DNA of 22,476 nucleotides from Thermoplasmatota archaeon (GTDB taxonomy: Archaea; Thermoplasmatota; E2; DHVEG-1): positions 1 through 22,476 of the forward strand of contig JAFGFQ010000096.1 of the NCBI GenBank assembly GCA_016930995.1. Direction: 5' to 3'. The position numbers and the translations under genes were made by a program. The notes beneath the pieces are model-generated. The model was not told where the DNA came from, did no database searches, and saw nothing but the letters and a program-made list of their open reading frames with translations. This document shows, piece after piece, positions 14,582 through 22,476 of this stretch; position 1 is the first letter of the stretch, and each line of letters starts with the position of its first letter.

Positions 14582-16015
14582 ATGTGTGGCATCATTGGTA
14601 TGATCGGGGCACGACCCGTTTCACATCTTATTTACCATAGCCTATTTACCATCCAACATAGAGGTCAATCATCCGCAGGAATGTTGACTTATGACGGGAA
14701 TATCCACGTAACAAAAGATGTTGGTCTAGTCCGAGATGTTTTTAACGAAGAAAAAAAAATCAATAAACCAGGGAACATCGGCATTGGCCATACACGATAT
14801 TCAACCGCAGGAATGGATGATGAAGAATCATTAAAAAAGAATGCACAACCCGAATACTTGGTAAACCCGTTTCTCGCCGCAGTGCACAACGGAAATATCT
14901 ATAATTGCTCCGAGCTTACGACGATCACCGAGAGAAAACCACGTACTGACTGCGACATCCAATGGCTCCTCCTTCCCATGGCTGATTATCTGTATAAAAA
15001 GGAATTGAATCCGGAGATAATTTTTTCCGCTTGTGAACGGGTCATGAAAAAAGTCAAGGGGAGCTACTCGGTCCTCTATATCGCGGATTCCGGGGATAAA
15101 CCGTATCTCTTTGCCATGACCGACCCACGAAAGGTTCGACCGCTTGCTCTTGGAAAAGCAAACGGAACCTATTGCCTTGCATCAGAGACACGGGTCTTTA
15201 AAAAAATCAATTTTGACTATGTCAAGGATATCCCTGGCGGCTCAGTGATTGTGATTGACCCCAAGGGGATGATCCATGAAAGGCAGATTGTGAAGAAAGA
15301 AGAATATCCGTGCATGTTCGAATTTGTCTACTTCGCAAAACCTGATTCACGGATTAACGGTCGATCTATTCATACAACCCGTCAGGAGATAGGACGGCTA
15401 CTCGCACAGGAACAACCCGCCAAAGCAGACATTGTCATCCCCGTGCCTGAATCAGGGAGACGATACGCAATCGGATATTCACGAGAATCTGGTATCCCTC
15501 TTGATGAAGGAATCATGAAAGATAAAGATGAGCGATCATTCATTCAACAAACACAAGAGCATAGGGAAAAAATCGTTGAGGAGGGCCTCTCCTTCCTTCG
15601 CGCAGTCCTTGAAGACAAACGTGTCGTACTCGTGGATGATTCGATTGTCCGTGGTACCAATATTCGCAAGATCATCAAAGGGATGAAAAGCGTCGGGGCT
15701 AAAGAGATCCATGTCAGGATTGGCTGTCCGCCTCTTATCGCACCCTGTTACCTCGGAATCGACATGCGCAGTAGAAAAGAGTTTATCGCTCGGAATGATG
15801 ATGGTTCCCTAAAATCACCAGAAAAAATCGCACAGGAAATCGGAGCAGATTCTCTTGGATACATTAGCATTAAGGAATTGAAGAAAGCCATCGGTTTTAA
15901 TGTCTGTACAGGATGCATCGAATTTCCAGATGGGTATCCACCCGAGATGCAAGACGATGTGAAAAAACTTTTTCACAACGATAAAAAAGGGATACGAGCA
16001 TACGAATGTATTTAA
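14582..16015 (+). CDS. purF: amidophosphoribosyltransferase
   Basis: This 477-residue enzyme performs the first step of purine synthesis, making phosphoribosylamine from PRPP and glutamine. The protein begins MCGIIGMIG; Cys2, exposed after Met removal, is the glutaminase nucleophile. GIGHTRYST (67-75) and VHNGNIYN (101-108) complete the amide-transfer site. The PRPP loop VVLVDDSIVRGT (348-359) and PVPESGRRYAIG (287-298) mark the phosphoribosyltransferase half. Four cysteines (244, 389, 442, 445) sit at positions expected for the [4Fe-4S] cluster of the Bacillus-type enzyme. There is no propeptide before the Cys. A TATA box precedes it, and a winged-helix gene follows after 15 nt. Confidence 0.97.
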   Translation: MCGIIGMIGARPVSHLIYHSLFTIQHRGQSSAGMLTYDGNIHVTKDVGLVRDVFNEEKKINKPGNIGIGHTRYSTAGMDDEESLKKNAQPEYLVNPFLAAVHNGNIYNCSELTTITERKPRTDCDIQWLLLPMADYLYKKELNPEIIFSACERVMKKVKGSYSVLYIADSGDKPYLFAMTDPRKVRPLALGKANGTYCLASETRVFKKINFDYVKDIPGGSVIVIDPKGMIHERQIVKKEEYPCMFEFVYFAKPDSRINGRSIHTTRQEIGRLLAQEQPAKADIVIPVPESGRRYAIGYSRESGIPLDEGIMKDKDERSFIQQTQEHREKIVEEGLSFLRAVLEDKRVVLVDDSIVRGTNIRKIIKGMKSVGAKEIHVRIGCPPLIAPCYLGIDMRSRKEFIARNDDGSLKSPEKIAQEIGADSLGYISIKELKKAIGFNVCTGCIEFPDGYPPEMQDDVKKLFHNDKKGIRAYECI

Positions 16016-16030
16016 TTACATGAGTATCGT

Positions 16031-16339
16031 ATGATTGAAATAACCATAGGGTCATTAGAGGAGCAAATCATCAAATTGCTAAAGAAAATGTACCCGATTA
16101 CGACTTTTGAGATTGCACAGAAACTGAGGGTTTCACAAAGAAAAATCGAATGGGTCCTGCAAAAATTTCAAATGAAAGGAATCGTTAAACTTGAACCTCT
16201 CTCAGAAATCACCTATGTCCGACTCTTACGAAGTGATTTTCATTTTGTCGGATCAAAGCAACAACGAAGAGTCTTAAAACATAGCACCCAAAACATAAAA
16301 GAGACCACCGAAGAATACGATGGCATCATGTACACATAG
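16031..16339 (+). CDS. small winged-helix DNA-binding protein
   Basis: This 102-residue protein has a helix-turn-helix within residues 8-60 (EEQIIKLLKKMYPITTFEIA, then QKLRVSQRKIEWVLQKFQMKGIV), followed by a short beta-wing-like segment. The C-terminal 35 residues are basic and polar without a clear fold. It follows purF by 15 nt and has no promoter of its own that I can see, so it is probably co-transcribed. It may be a regulator of purine or carbon genes; no target or ligand domain is visible. Confidence 0.72.
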   Translation: MIEITIGSLEEQIIKLLKKMYPITTFEIAQKLRVSQRKIEWVLQKFQMKGIVKLEPLSEITYVRLLRSDFHFVGSKQQRRVLKHSTQNIKETTEEYDGIMYT

Positions 16340-16368
16340 ACAAACACGAAAAGAGAAAAAAAGATAAA

Positions 16369-16384
16369 CTGAACAGAAGTTCAG
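16369..16384. promoter_or_regulatory. inverted repeat upstream of the phosphorylase promoter
   Basis: CTGAAC and GTTCAG are perfect 6-bp arms around AGAA, located about seven bases upstream of the candidate TATA element. This position suits a regulator binding next to the BRE. It could also act as a weak hairpin after the winged-helix gene. Confidence 0.3.
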
Positions 16385-16390
16385 AGTACT

Positions 16391-16414
16391 ATTACATATA
16401 CATCATAAGTTATG
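16391..16414 (+). promoter_or_regulatory. candidate promoter and small palindrome before the phosphorylase gene
   Basis: ATTACATATA (16391-16400) is a TATA-like element about 35 bases before the ATG. It is followed by the 11-bp palindrome CATAAGTTATG (16404-16414), between TATA and the predicted start site, a typical place for a repressor to block transcription. GGTGGAG at 16424-16430 precedes the ATG as a ribosome site with a short spacer. Confidence 0.35.
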
Positions 16415-16432
16415 TAAGTTGAAGGTGGAGTA

Positions 16433-18142
16433 ATGGAGACGACGATGGCAGAAGTCAAAGCAGATACCACGAATGAGGCCAGACCAAGCGGAAAACCGAA
16501 AATCGCGTATTTCTCCATGGAAATCGGAATTGATGAACATATTCCGACCTATAGTGGAGGCCTAGGGATCCTTGCAGGGGATACATTGAAATCCTGTGCC
16601 GATCTAAACGTACCAATCGTCGGAGTCACCCTTCTCTCAGAAAAAGGATATTTTTATCAAGAAATCGATCTGGAGGGAAACCAAATAGAACTCCCCTACA
16701 ATTTTAACATCAACGATTTTCTAAAACTACTCCCCTGTAAAACATCAGTGAAAATTGAAGGAAGAGACGTCAACATACACATATGGTTTTATCCGGTGCA
16801 GGGAACTAGTGGCTTTATTGTCCCTGTCTTTTTCCTCGATACCAATGTCGAAGGAAATGCACCCTATGACAGAGAGATTACCAAGTATCTCTATGGAGGA
16901 GATAACAAATATCGTCTCGCCCAGGAAATCATCTTAGGTGTCGGTGGTGTGCGAGCCTTGGATGCCTTAGGGTATCGAACCATTGACAAATACCATATGA
17001 ATGAGGGGCATGCAGCCCTCGGAACGCTTGAACTGTATGATCAATTCAAGGATGTAGAGAAAGTCAGGAACCAATGTGTGTTTACGACCCATACTCCTGT
17101 CGCTGCAGGCCATGACAAGTTTGATGTATCTTTGGCAAAATCAATGATCGGAGAGTTACTCCCCGATTCTCTGCTACATGAATTTACGTTCGAAAATAAA
17201 CTGAATATGACAAGGCTTGCACTCTTCTTCAGTCACTATGTCAATGGTGTTGCAAAGAAACATGGGGAAGTCTCGCGATTGATGTTCCCAGGATATGAAA
17301 TCGATTCAATCACCAATGGTGTTCATACGCCAACATGGGTTTCAGAGCCATTCCAACGGGTCTTTGACAAATACCTTCCAGGGTGGCGGTCCGATCCGTA
17401 CACACTGCGGGCAGCATTTGGCATCGATAAAACAGATATCTGGGAAGCCCATATGGAGGCAAAAAAGAAGCTCATCGATTTCGTCAATAATCGATACAAT
17501 GTGGGGATGAACTATGACCATTTCACGATTGGATTTGCCCGCAGACAGACTGCATATAAAAGACCAGAGCTGCTCATCTCGGATGCAGAAAAGCTTATGA
17601 GTATAGCGGAAAAAGCAGGACCCATTCAAATTATCTATGCAGGCAAAGCACATCCGAAAGACGGGTCGGGGAAAGAGACAATAAAAAGAATTTTTTCAGC
17701 GATGAAGAACATCCAAGGAAAAGTCAAGCTAGCATATATCCATAATTATGATATCGCGATAGGAAAACTCATGACTGCCGGCGTTGACGTCTGGTTGAAC
17801 ACACCACGACGGCCTCAGGAAGCCTCAGGGACCTCAGGAATGAAAGCGGCGCATAACGGTATACCGCAACTCAGCACCCTTGATGGCTGGTGGATTGAGG
17901 GGCGGGTTGAAAACATCACTGGATGGGCAATTGGGACGAGAAAATCAAATGAGAAAGATTCCGATGATGACAATGATAGAAACGACCTGTACAACAAACT
18001 TGAGACATGGATCATTCCGAAATTTTACAATGACCGGGATAATTGGATTCGGACGATGAGAAGTTGCATCGCAATCAATGCATCATTTTTTAATACGAAC
18101 AGAATGATCGAACAATATGTGTTAAACGCGTATTTCATGTAA
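16433..18142 (+). CDS. glgP: alpha-glucan (glycogen/maltodextrin) phosphorylase, short type
   Basis: This 569-residue GT35 enzyme releases glucose-1-phosphate from alpha-1,4-glucan. Marks are AYFSMEIGIDEHIPTYSGGL (25-44), YHMNEGHAA (187-195), TTHTPVAAGHDKFD (218-231), RRQTAYKRPELL (370-381), and the PLP site EASGTSGMKAAHNG (463-476), where Lys471 should hold the cofactor. STLDGWWIEG (481-490) follows. At about 570 residues it is far shorter than the 800-residue glycogen phosphorylases and belongs to the compact archaeal/bacterial class. A second ATG four codons in (MAEVK) is a possible start; the first has the better ribosome site. Its last 21 bases overlap the debranching gene on the other strand. 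Confidence 0.94.
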   Translation: METTMAEVKADTTNEARPSGKPKIAYFSMEIGIDEHIPTYSGGLGILAGDTLKSCADLNVPIVGVTLLSEKGYFYQEIDLEGNQIELPYNFNINDFLKLLPCKTSVKIEGRDVNIHIWFYPVQGTSGFIVPVFFLDTNVEGNAPYDREITKYLYGGDNKYRLAQEIILGVGGVRALDALGYRTIDKYHMNEGHAALGTLELYDQFKDVEKVRNQCVFTTHTPVAAGHDKFDVSLAKSMIGELLPDSLLHEFTFENKLNMTRLALFFSHYVNGVAKKHGEVSRLMFPGYEIDSITNGVHTPTWVSEPFQRVFDKYLPGWRSDPYTLRAAFGIDKTDIWEAHMEAKKKLIDFVNNRYNVGMNYDHFTIGFARRQTAYKRPELLISDAEKLMSIAEKAGPIQIIYAGKAHPKDGSGKETIKRIFSAMKNIQGKVKLAYIHNYDIAIGKLMTAGVDVWLNTPRRPQEASGTSGMKAAHNGIPQLSTLDGWWIEGRVENITGWAIGTRKSNEKDSDDDNDRNDLYNKLETWIIPKFYNDRDNWIRTMRSCIAINASFFNTNRMIEQYVLNAYFM

Positions 18143-19984
18143 CAGACGAGATTCGTATCTTGGTGTGATGTTCTCAATGTCTTCGACCCAGCTGCGTAAT
18201 ATTTCTGCTACACTCCAGGCTTGGGTGATACAGCCTTGGGGCGCATAGGGAGGATCGCCATCGAAAATCTCATGAAGCGAACCATCCCAGGAGTCGCCAT
18301 AGACGTCAAGCATGGGTTGTAAGAAATGTTGATAGGCGTACCGTCTCTGTGCGGCCTCATGATGATGAACTTTTATAAACGCTTTGATGAACGGGCCCAT
18401 CAACCAGGGCCATACGGTCCCATTATGATACGCCAGATCCCGGTGGTGATTTCCAAGATAGTTACTTTTATATCGAGAATCCTGCGGGGAGAGGGTTCGT
18501 AATCCGAAGAGGGTGACAAGCGATTTCTGGACCTGAGCAACAATCGACTCTTGCAGTGGTGCATCAATCATTGAAAAATCAAGTGATACAAGGAAAATCT
18601 GATTTGGCCGCATCGAGAGATCCTTTGTGTCGATGACATCATACGTGTGGTCATATTGACGGCGGAAACTCTCCTTGACGTTCTGTGCTAAATCACTGTA
18701 ATGATTGTCTTTTGAAAGATACGAAGAAAGGGTGCTCATGATTCGAAGAGCATTGTACCAGAGCGCTTGGATCTCCACTGCTTTTTTGGATCGTGGTGTC
18801 GCATACTGACCTCCTATTTTCACATCCATCCAGGTCAGACCTTCCCCATGACTCATCAGAAAATCATTGTCCATGTGAATGCCAAAGTCCGTTCCTTTTT
18901 CGTATCGCTCAATAATGGATTGTAAGGTGGGCCACAGGTTCTCAACAAAGTGGAGATCATTTGTATATTTAAGATATTGATAGACACGATCTATGTACCA
19001 TAGAGACGCATCAACGGTATTATATACCGGTTGGGAATCACGCTCTGAGAACAGATTAGGAATTAAACCATTCTTGCAGTACTTCCCGTATGCTTCAAGG
19101 ATTTGTTTGGCATCATCAAATCGTTTTGTTACTAAAGTGATGCCCGGGAGTGATACCAGGGTGTCCCGTCCCCAGTCACTAAACCAATGGTAACCAGCAA
19201 CGATTGATTTGCCCGACTCCTTTTTTACCACAAAATTATCTGCTGATAACACAAGTTTATCACAGGCACGTGGAAGCATCGCCTGTGAAAGGAGCCGTTG
19301 CTTCCGTTGAATTTCCCGATTGTAGATTTGTGAGGGGTCGTCCTGCAAGGTATCCTCTATAGTAAAAATGAGATAATACTCCGCAGATTTCTTTAAAGGA
19401 ACCTGAAATTCACCGATATGAAAATTATGGTCCCTCCAAGAGTCGTTTCGCTCCTTATCCTTCCTGTAGAAGAACTCTTCCCAATAGCCATCGGGCAAAT
19501 AGCATGCGTTCTTCAAATATATCTTGAGCGTTTTATTAATATTGCTTGGTGTGACAATCACTCCTTGATCTACCACATTCTGCATAAACGAGGCAGACCC
19601 CGGTGATGTCATATCATAGAAATGCCGGGAGTTCACAACCGGGATGTGAGAAAGAAGAAGCGATGTAGGGGTGTCAACCGAGTATTTGATAATGGAGGTA
19701 TTTTTTCCATAGTCCATGAAAAACGTTTTTTTCAGAGACACACCATCAATGTGATAGACAAGCGAAGGAAAATAATCAAAAACGAATTTGCTTTTCCGAC
19801 CTTTCAGTGTATGGACCGTATCTTTGATTTGTATTCGGTCAATGACATTAGAGACAAACATCCACCTCTTCGTTGGCGGTTCTAAACTTGCAACCAGTAA
19901 CCCATGAAACTTGCTTGTGGTTTCCCCAGAGTGCGTTAACGATGCGTAGCTTCCAAGTCCATTGGTTATAATCCATTCTCTCAT
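18122..19984 (-). CDS. glycogen debranching enzyme (amylo-alpha-1,6-glucosidase, GH133 type)
   Basis: This 620-residue enzyme should remove alpha-1,6 branch stubs left by phosphorylase. It has an N-terminal beta-rich domain beginning EWIITNGLGSYASLTHSG (3-20), then an (alpha/alpha)6-barrel-type catalytic domain. The conserved blocks are YHWFSDWGRDT (265-275), GEGLTWMD (380-387), RPNQIFLVSL (459-468), YHNGTVWPWLMGPF (519-532), and EIFDGDPPYAPQGC with AQAWSVAEILR-like residues (572-597). The start is supported by AGGAG at 19995-19991, six bases from the ATG. It is shorter than the eukaryotic bifunctional enzyme and lacks the transferase half. It follows the synthase-like gene after 46 nt. Confidence 0.93.
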   Translation of the reverse strand: MREWIITNGLGSYASLTHSGETTSKFHGLLVASLEPPTKRWMFVSNVIDRIQIKDTVHTLKGRKSKFVFDYFPSLVYHIDGVSLKKTFFMDYGKNTSIIKYSVDTPTSLLLSHIPVVNSRHFYDMTSPGSASFMQNVVDQGVIVTPSNINKTLKIYLKNACYLPDGYWEEFFYRKDKERNDSWRDHNFHIGEFQVPLKKSAEYYLIFTIEDTLQDDPSQIYNREIQRKQRLLSQAMLPRACDKLVLSADNFVVKKESGKSIVAGYHWFSDWGRDTLVSLPGITLVTKRFDDAKQILEAYGKYCKNGLIPNLFSERDSQPVYNTVDASLWYIDRVYQYLKYTNDLHFVENLWPTLQSIIERYEKGTDFGIHMDNDFLMSHGEGLTWMDVKIGGQYATPRSKKAVEIQALWYNALRIMSTLSSYLSKDNHYSDLAQNVKESFRRQYDHTYDVIDTKDLSMRPNQIFLVSLDFSMIDAPLQESIVAQVQKSLVTLFGLRTLSPQDSRYKSNYLGNHHRDLAYHNGTVWPWLMGPFIKAFIKVHHHEAAQRRYAYQHFLQPMLDVYGDSWDGSLHEIFDGDPPYAPQGCITQAWSVAEILRSWVEDIENITPRYESRLLHEIRV

Positions 19985-20030
19985 GACTATCTCCTAACCG
20001 AAAATGGATATGCGCTATCCTTGAAAAAAC

Positions 20031-21275
20031 TTATCGTAAAAATTCTTCGTAAATAGCGAGCGTTCGTCTGGTCACAGCCTCCCAACTGAATTCTTCTATC
20101 ACTCGTTGTCTGCCGTTCTTCCCCCATTGCAGACCCTTGTCAGGAGATTGGAGCACTTGAGTGATTCCCCAGGCGATATCTTTTGATTCAAAGGGGTTGA
20201 CATGGATGCCGCATTGGTTCTCGCCAGATGGGATTACTTGCTCACGCATCCCGTTTGTTCCTCGTGCCCCGACGATTGTTGGTTTTTCCATGGAGAGTGC
20301 TTCAGTACATACGATGCCAAACGGTTCGTACAATGAAGGGACTACGACGACATCAGCGGCGGCATAATGGCGGATTCTTTCCTGTTCACTGACAAACTCT
20401 GTTCTCATAATTATCTTATCAGCGATTCCTAGTTCATGCGCAATTGACCGCAGATCGTTTTCCATATCACCGATACCAAGAATCAGCAGTTTTGTGTTCG
20501 GGAAATCTTTCAAGAGAAGCGGCATCGATCGTACGAGCTTGTCAACTCCCTTGACTGTGACCAGCCGACCGATGAAAAAAAGAAGTGTTTCATGATCTTG
20601 TACACCATAACTACGACGTAACGAGAGTCGTTCGGTAGTTGAGATCTGGGCGGGATCATACTTGGCAGGGTCGACCCCGTTCCAACACGGTCTGATTTTA
20701 TCCTGTGGAAAGCCGAGCTTTAGCAGCTCGTCTGCCATCGCGTTTGAGACGGTGATGACACAATCTGCTATCTGACCACCTTCATATTCGATATCCTTTA
20801 TGGTATGAGACCCTCGGCCAATCGATCGCCCGACCTCCGTGGAATGTATATGGAAAATCAAGGGGAGATGAAGCTCTTTTTTTACGACCATCCCGGCCAT
20901 TATCCCAAGCCAGTCATGCGCATCGACGATATCAAAGCTCCGTCCATGCTTTCGAACAAGGACATTGACGAGCTGGGAGGCAGACATGATATTATAGCTA
21001 AGGACATCTGCAAAGAACTTGAAGTATGGCCCCCAGGATCGAAGCTCATGGTCTGCACAGAGGTAGAAAGGCGTGCTGAGGTCGAGTGTTTTTGGTCGAT
21101 AGACTTCGACGCCGTTGATTTGATCAGAGGTCGTAAGAGCATTCTCTTTGTTCAGAGAAAAAACCGTGACGTCATGGTCTAACTCTACTTGTTTTTTTGT
21201 AATCTCCGTGGCAAATGTACCAAGCCCCCCGTAGATCACTGGGGGGTACTCCCACGAAAAATGCACTATCTTCAT
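20031..21275 (-). CDS. GT4/GT5-like glycosyltransferase, probable glycogen synthase
   Basis: This 414-residue retaining glycosyltransferase with two Rossmann halves probably extends alpha-1,4-glucan from an NDP-glucose donor. The N-terminal loop YPPVIYGGLGTF (10-21), DAHDW (118-122) and HIHSTEVGR (142-150) resemble glycogen synthases. In the C-terminal half, GRLVTVKG (236-243) supplies the phosphate-binding Arg237 and Lys242, and YEPFGIVCTEAL (316-327) carries the E-x7-E pair Glu317/Glu325. Its placement between a debranching enzyme and a GH57 glucanase supports a glycogen role. A general GT4 transferase for surface sugars remains possible. Donor preference (ADP- or UDP-glucose) cannot be read. 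It begins 16 nt after the GH57 gene, preceded by GAGGAG. Confidence 0.85.
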   Translation of the reverse strand: MKIVHFSWEYPPVIYGGLGTFATEITKKQVELDHDVTVFSLNKENALTTSDQINGVEVYRPKTLDLSTPFYLCADHELRSWGPYFKFFADVLSYNIMSASQLVNVLVRKHGRSFDIVDAHDWLGIMAGMVVKKELHLPLIFHIHSTEVGRSIGRGSHTIKDIEYEGGQIADCVITVSNAMADELLKLGFPQDKIRPCWNGVDPAKYDPAQISTTERLSLRRSYGVQDHETLLFFIGRLVTVKGVDKLVRSMPLLLKDFPNTKLLILGIGDMENDLRSIAHELGIADKIIMRTEFVSEQERIRHYAAADVVVVPSLYEPFGIVCTEALSMEKPTIVGARGTNGMREQVIPSGENQCGIHVNPFESKDIAWGITQVLQSPDKGLQWGKNGRQRVIEEFSWEAVTRRTLAIYEEFLR

Positions 21276-21291
21276 GGACCGTTGTGTCTCC

Positions 21292-22476
21292 TCACCGGTG
21301 TTCAGCTTTTTCTTTTAAATCCTGTAAGATGTTCATGTAGTTAATAAACCCATCATACGGGATGTCATAGGGGCTGAAGTAAGCATGGACGTTGCCATCC
21401 TCAAAACCCTTTGTGGAGATATAGTAGAGGTGATCTGATGTTTGCAATAACCTCCAGATGTAAAGGAGGTCTCTGTCGCCTTTCCGCTTTAATTTTTTTC
21501 CGATGTCTTTCAGTTCGTTGAAACAGGCAATCTGCATGTTGTTACCAAGCCACGTTGATACATTTCTATCCTCATCAGCCCAGGAGATCGCCCAGGGAGC
21601 ATCAATGTCACCAACCGCGTTGTACCGTTCGACTGCCTCGCTGACAGTCGCAAAATCAAGGGTGTCATGTTTCAATACTTCACCAGGGAGATGTTTGAGG
21701 AACTCAAAAATCCCTGTTTCCACCCATTGATGTTCCCCAAAGGTTTCGTAATCCATGAAAAGATTAATCACATCCCCAAAGGAATTTGACATCCAATCCG
21801 CGTATTTATCAGCGGTGAGTGGGAACCCTGGCCAGTTCCGAGCAGAAAATCGGAACCCGACATCATCACTGAGTTTATAGTTGCGCAGCAGGACTTTCAG
21901 GTTCGCGTTGACTGGTTTGTAGACGAAGTTCGGTGAGCGCCATCCAAGAATCCGTTCCGCACCCTCCGTGATGATGCCTTTATACCCAAGGTCAGCGATT
22001 TTCCGTGCAATTCTGTTATCATAAATAGCTTCGGTGTTCCGGAAGACTTTGGGTTTATAGTTGAAAATCCGTCGGATCATCTGCCGATGCATCTTGACCT
22101 GATCTTCAAATTCATCAAGCTCGTCGTATAACCCGGACAGAGAATGAAAGTAGGTCTCTTCGATGAGATCGACAGCCCCGGTTTTGAACAATTCCTTGAA
22201 GCTATCAATGAGCTCTGGGAGATAATTTTCGCAATACTCAATAAATGTGCCAGTGAGGCTATAGGAGATGCGAAATTTCCCATCATACTGGCGAATCAAC
22301 TCAAGCAGTAAATTGTTCGTAGGTAAATAGCACTTGTTTGCTACCTTTTCGAATATCTTCTGGTTCAACTGTTTGTTAAAATAGGTGGAGTGGACGTCTT
22401 TTGTGCTGCCGATGTTAAACACAGAAAAATGATTCAACCTAAATGGTTGGTGCACCTCGAAATAGAAACATATGGA
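21292..22476 (-). CDS. GH57 family alpha-glucanase (alpha-amylase-like), 5' end beyond the window
   Basis: The frame is open to the window edge and reads SICFYFEVHQPFRL, the usual GH57 N-terminus, so only the start codon and a few residues are missing. The GTG at 22455 (the Val of VHQP) is not the start. Counting from the window edge, 394 residues are visible. The likely nucleophile is Glu149 in FRNTEAIYDNRIA and the acid/base Asp242 in FMDYETFGEHQW; the run ITEGAERILGWRSPN follows the nucleophile block. About 400 residues fits the archaeal alpha-amylase-like class better than GH57 branching enzymes of 520 or more. It may be a glucan-trimming amylase or a 4-alpha-glucanotransferase. It is the visible first gene of the minus-strand glycogen run. 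Confidence 0.92.
   Translation of the reverse strand, partial: SICFYFEVHQPFRLNHFSVFNIGSTKDVHSTYFNKQLNQKIFEKVANKCYLPTNNLLLELIRQYDGKFRISYSLTGTFIEYCENYLPELIDSFKELFKTGAVDLIEETYFHSLSGLYDELDEFEDQVKMHRQMIRRIFNYKPKVFRNTEAIYDNRIARKIADLGYKGIITEGAERILGWRSPNFVYKPVNANLKVLLRNYKLSDDVGFRFSARNWPGFPLTADKYADWMSNSFGDVINLFMDYETFGEHQWVETGIFEFLKHLPGEVLKHDTLDFATVSEAVERYNAVGDIDAPWAISWADEDRNVSTWLGNNMQIACFNELKDIGKKLKRKGDRDLLYIWRLLQTSDHLYYISTKGFEDGNVHAYFSPYDIPYDGFINYMNILQDLKEKAEHR

Noticed and set aside
20805..21182. 125-residue plus-strand frame antisense to the glycosyltransferase
   Set aside because: The opposite strand carries conserved glycosyltransferase motifs throughout. This frame has none.
1..22476. CRISPR arrays, insertion sequences, tRNA or rRNA genes, toxin-antitoxin or phage genes
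   Set aside because: No regularly spaced repeats, transposase motifs or cloverleaf-like sequences were found. The gaps are short, apart from 11006-11461, which shows none of these.

Overview
The window looks archaeal. It carries an archaetidylserine-type synthase and decarboxylase pair, an archaeosortase, the complete membrane arm of an Mbh/Mrp-type complex, an archaeal-type riboflavin-pathway reductase, a tandem Lrp/AsnC regulator, a short archaeal-type alpha-glucan phosphorylase and a GH57 glucanase. Several genes have BRE/TATA-like boxes about 25-30 nt before the start codon instead of bacterial -35/-10 boxes. The mix of a secreted C25 (gingipain-type) peptidase, Mbh-like genes and glycogen genes would suit an uncultured sediment-type Thermoplasmatota or a related euryarchaeote. 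That placement is inference; no rRNA or other marker gene is present.

Layout. (1) 1-1743, plus strand: the 3' tail of an unidentified gene, then a secreted, sequon-rich metallophosphoesterase. (2) 9499 down to 1740, minus strand: one compact array of 13 genes, most touching or overlapping. It starts with ten genes for Mbh/Mrp membrane subunits (A B C D E F G H I and the NuoH-like M), followed by an archaeosortase, a phosphatidylserine-decarboxylase-like enzyme and a CDP-alcohol phosphatidyltransferase. The catalytic subunits of an Mbh-type complex (J, K, L and ferredoxin N) are absent. A 24-bp imperfect palindrome abuts the start codon of the first gene. (3) 9686-11005, plus: thyX and a riboflavin-pathway reductase. 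(4) 11006-11461: a 456-nt gap with a terminator-like hairpin, a possible decayed membrane-protein gene and a promoter. (5) 11462-13429, plus: a secreted C25 peptidase, convergent with a tandem Lrp/AsnC regulator (13436-14404, minus). (6) 14582-16339, plus: purF and a small winged-helix protein. (7) 16433-22476: an alpha-glucan storage cluster with a phosphorylase (plus) facing a minus-strand run of GH57 glucanase, glycogen-synthase-like glycosyltransferase and debranching enzyme. The phosphorylase and debranching genes overlap at their 3' ends by 21 bp.

How the genes fit together. The Mbh-like arm should move Na+/H+ across the membrane; its NuoH-like subunit implies coupling to a redox module encoded elsewhere. 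The archaeosortase with the two phospholipid head-group enzymes matches the known link between ArtA-type surface-protein anchoring and serine/ethanolamine lipids. ThyX is flavin-dependent and its neighbour makes a flavin precursor. The last block is a glycogen synthesis and breakdown set.
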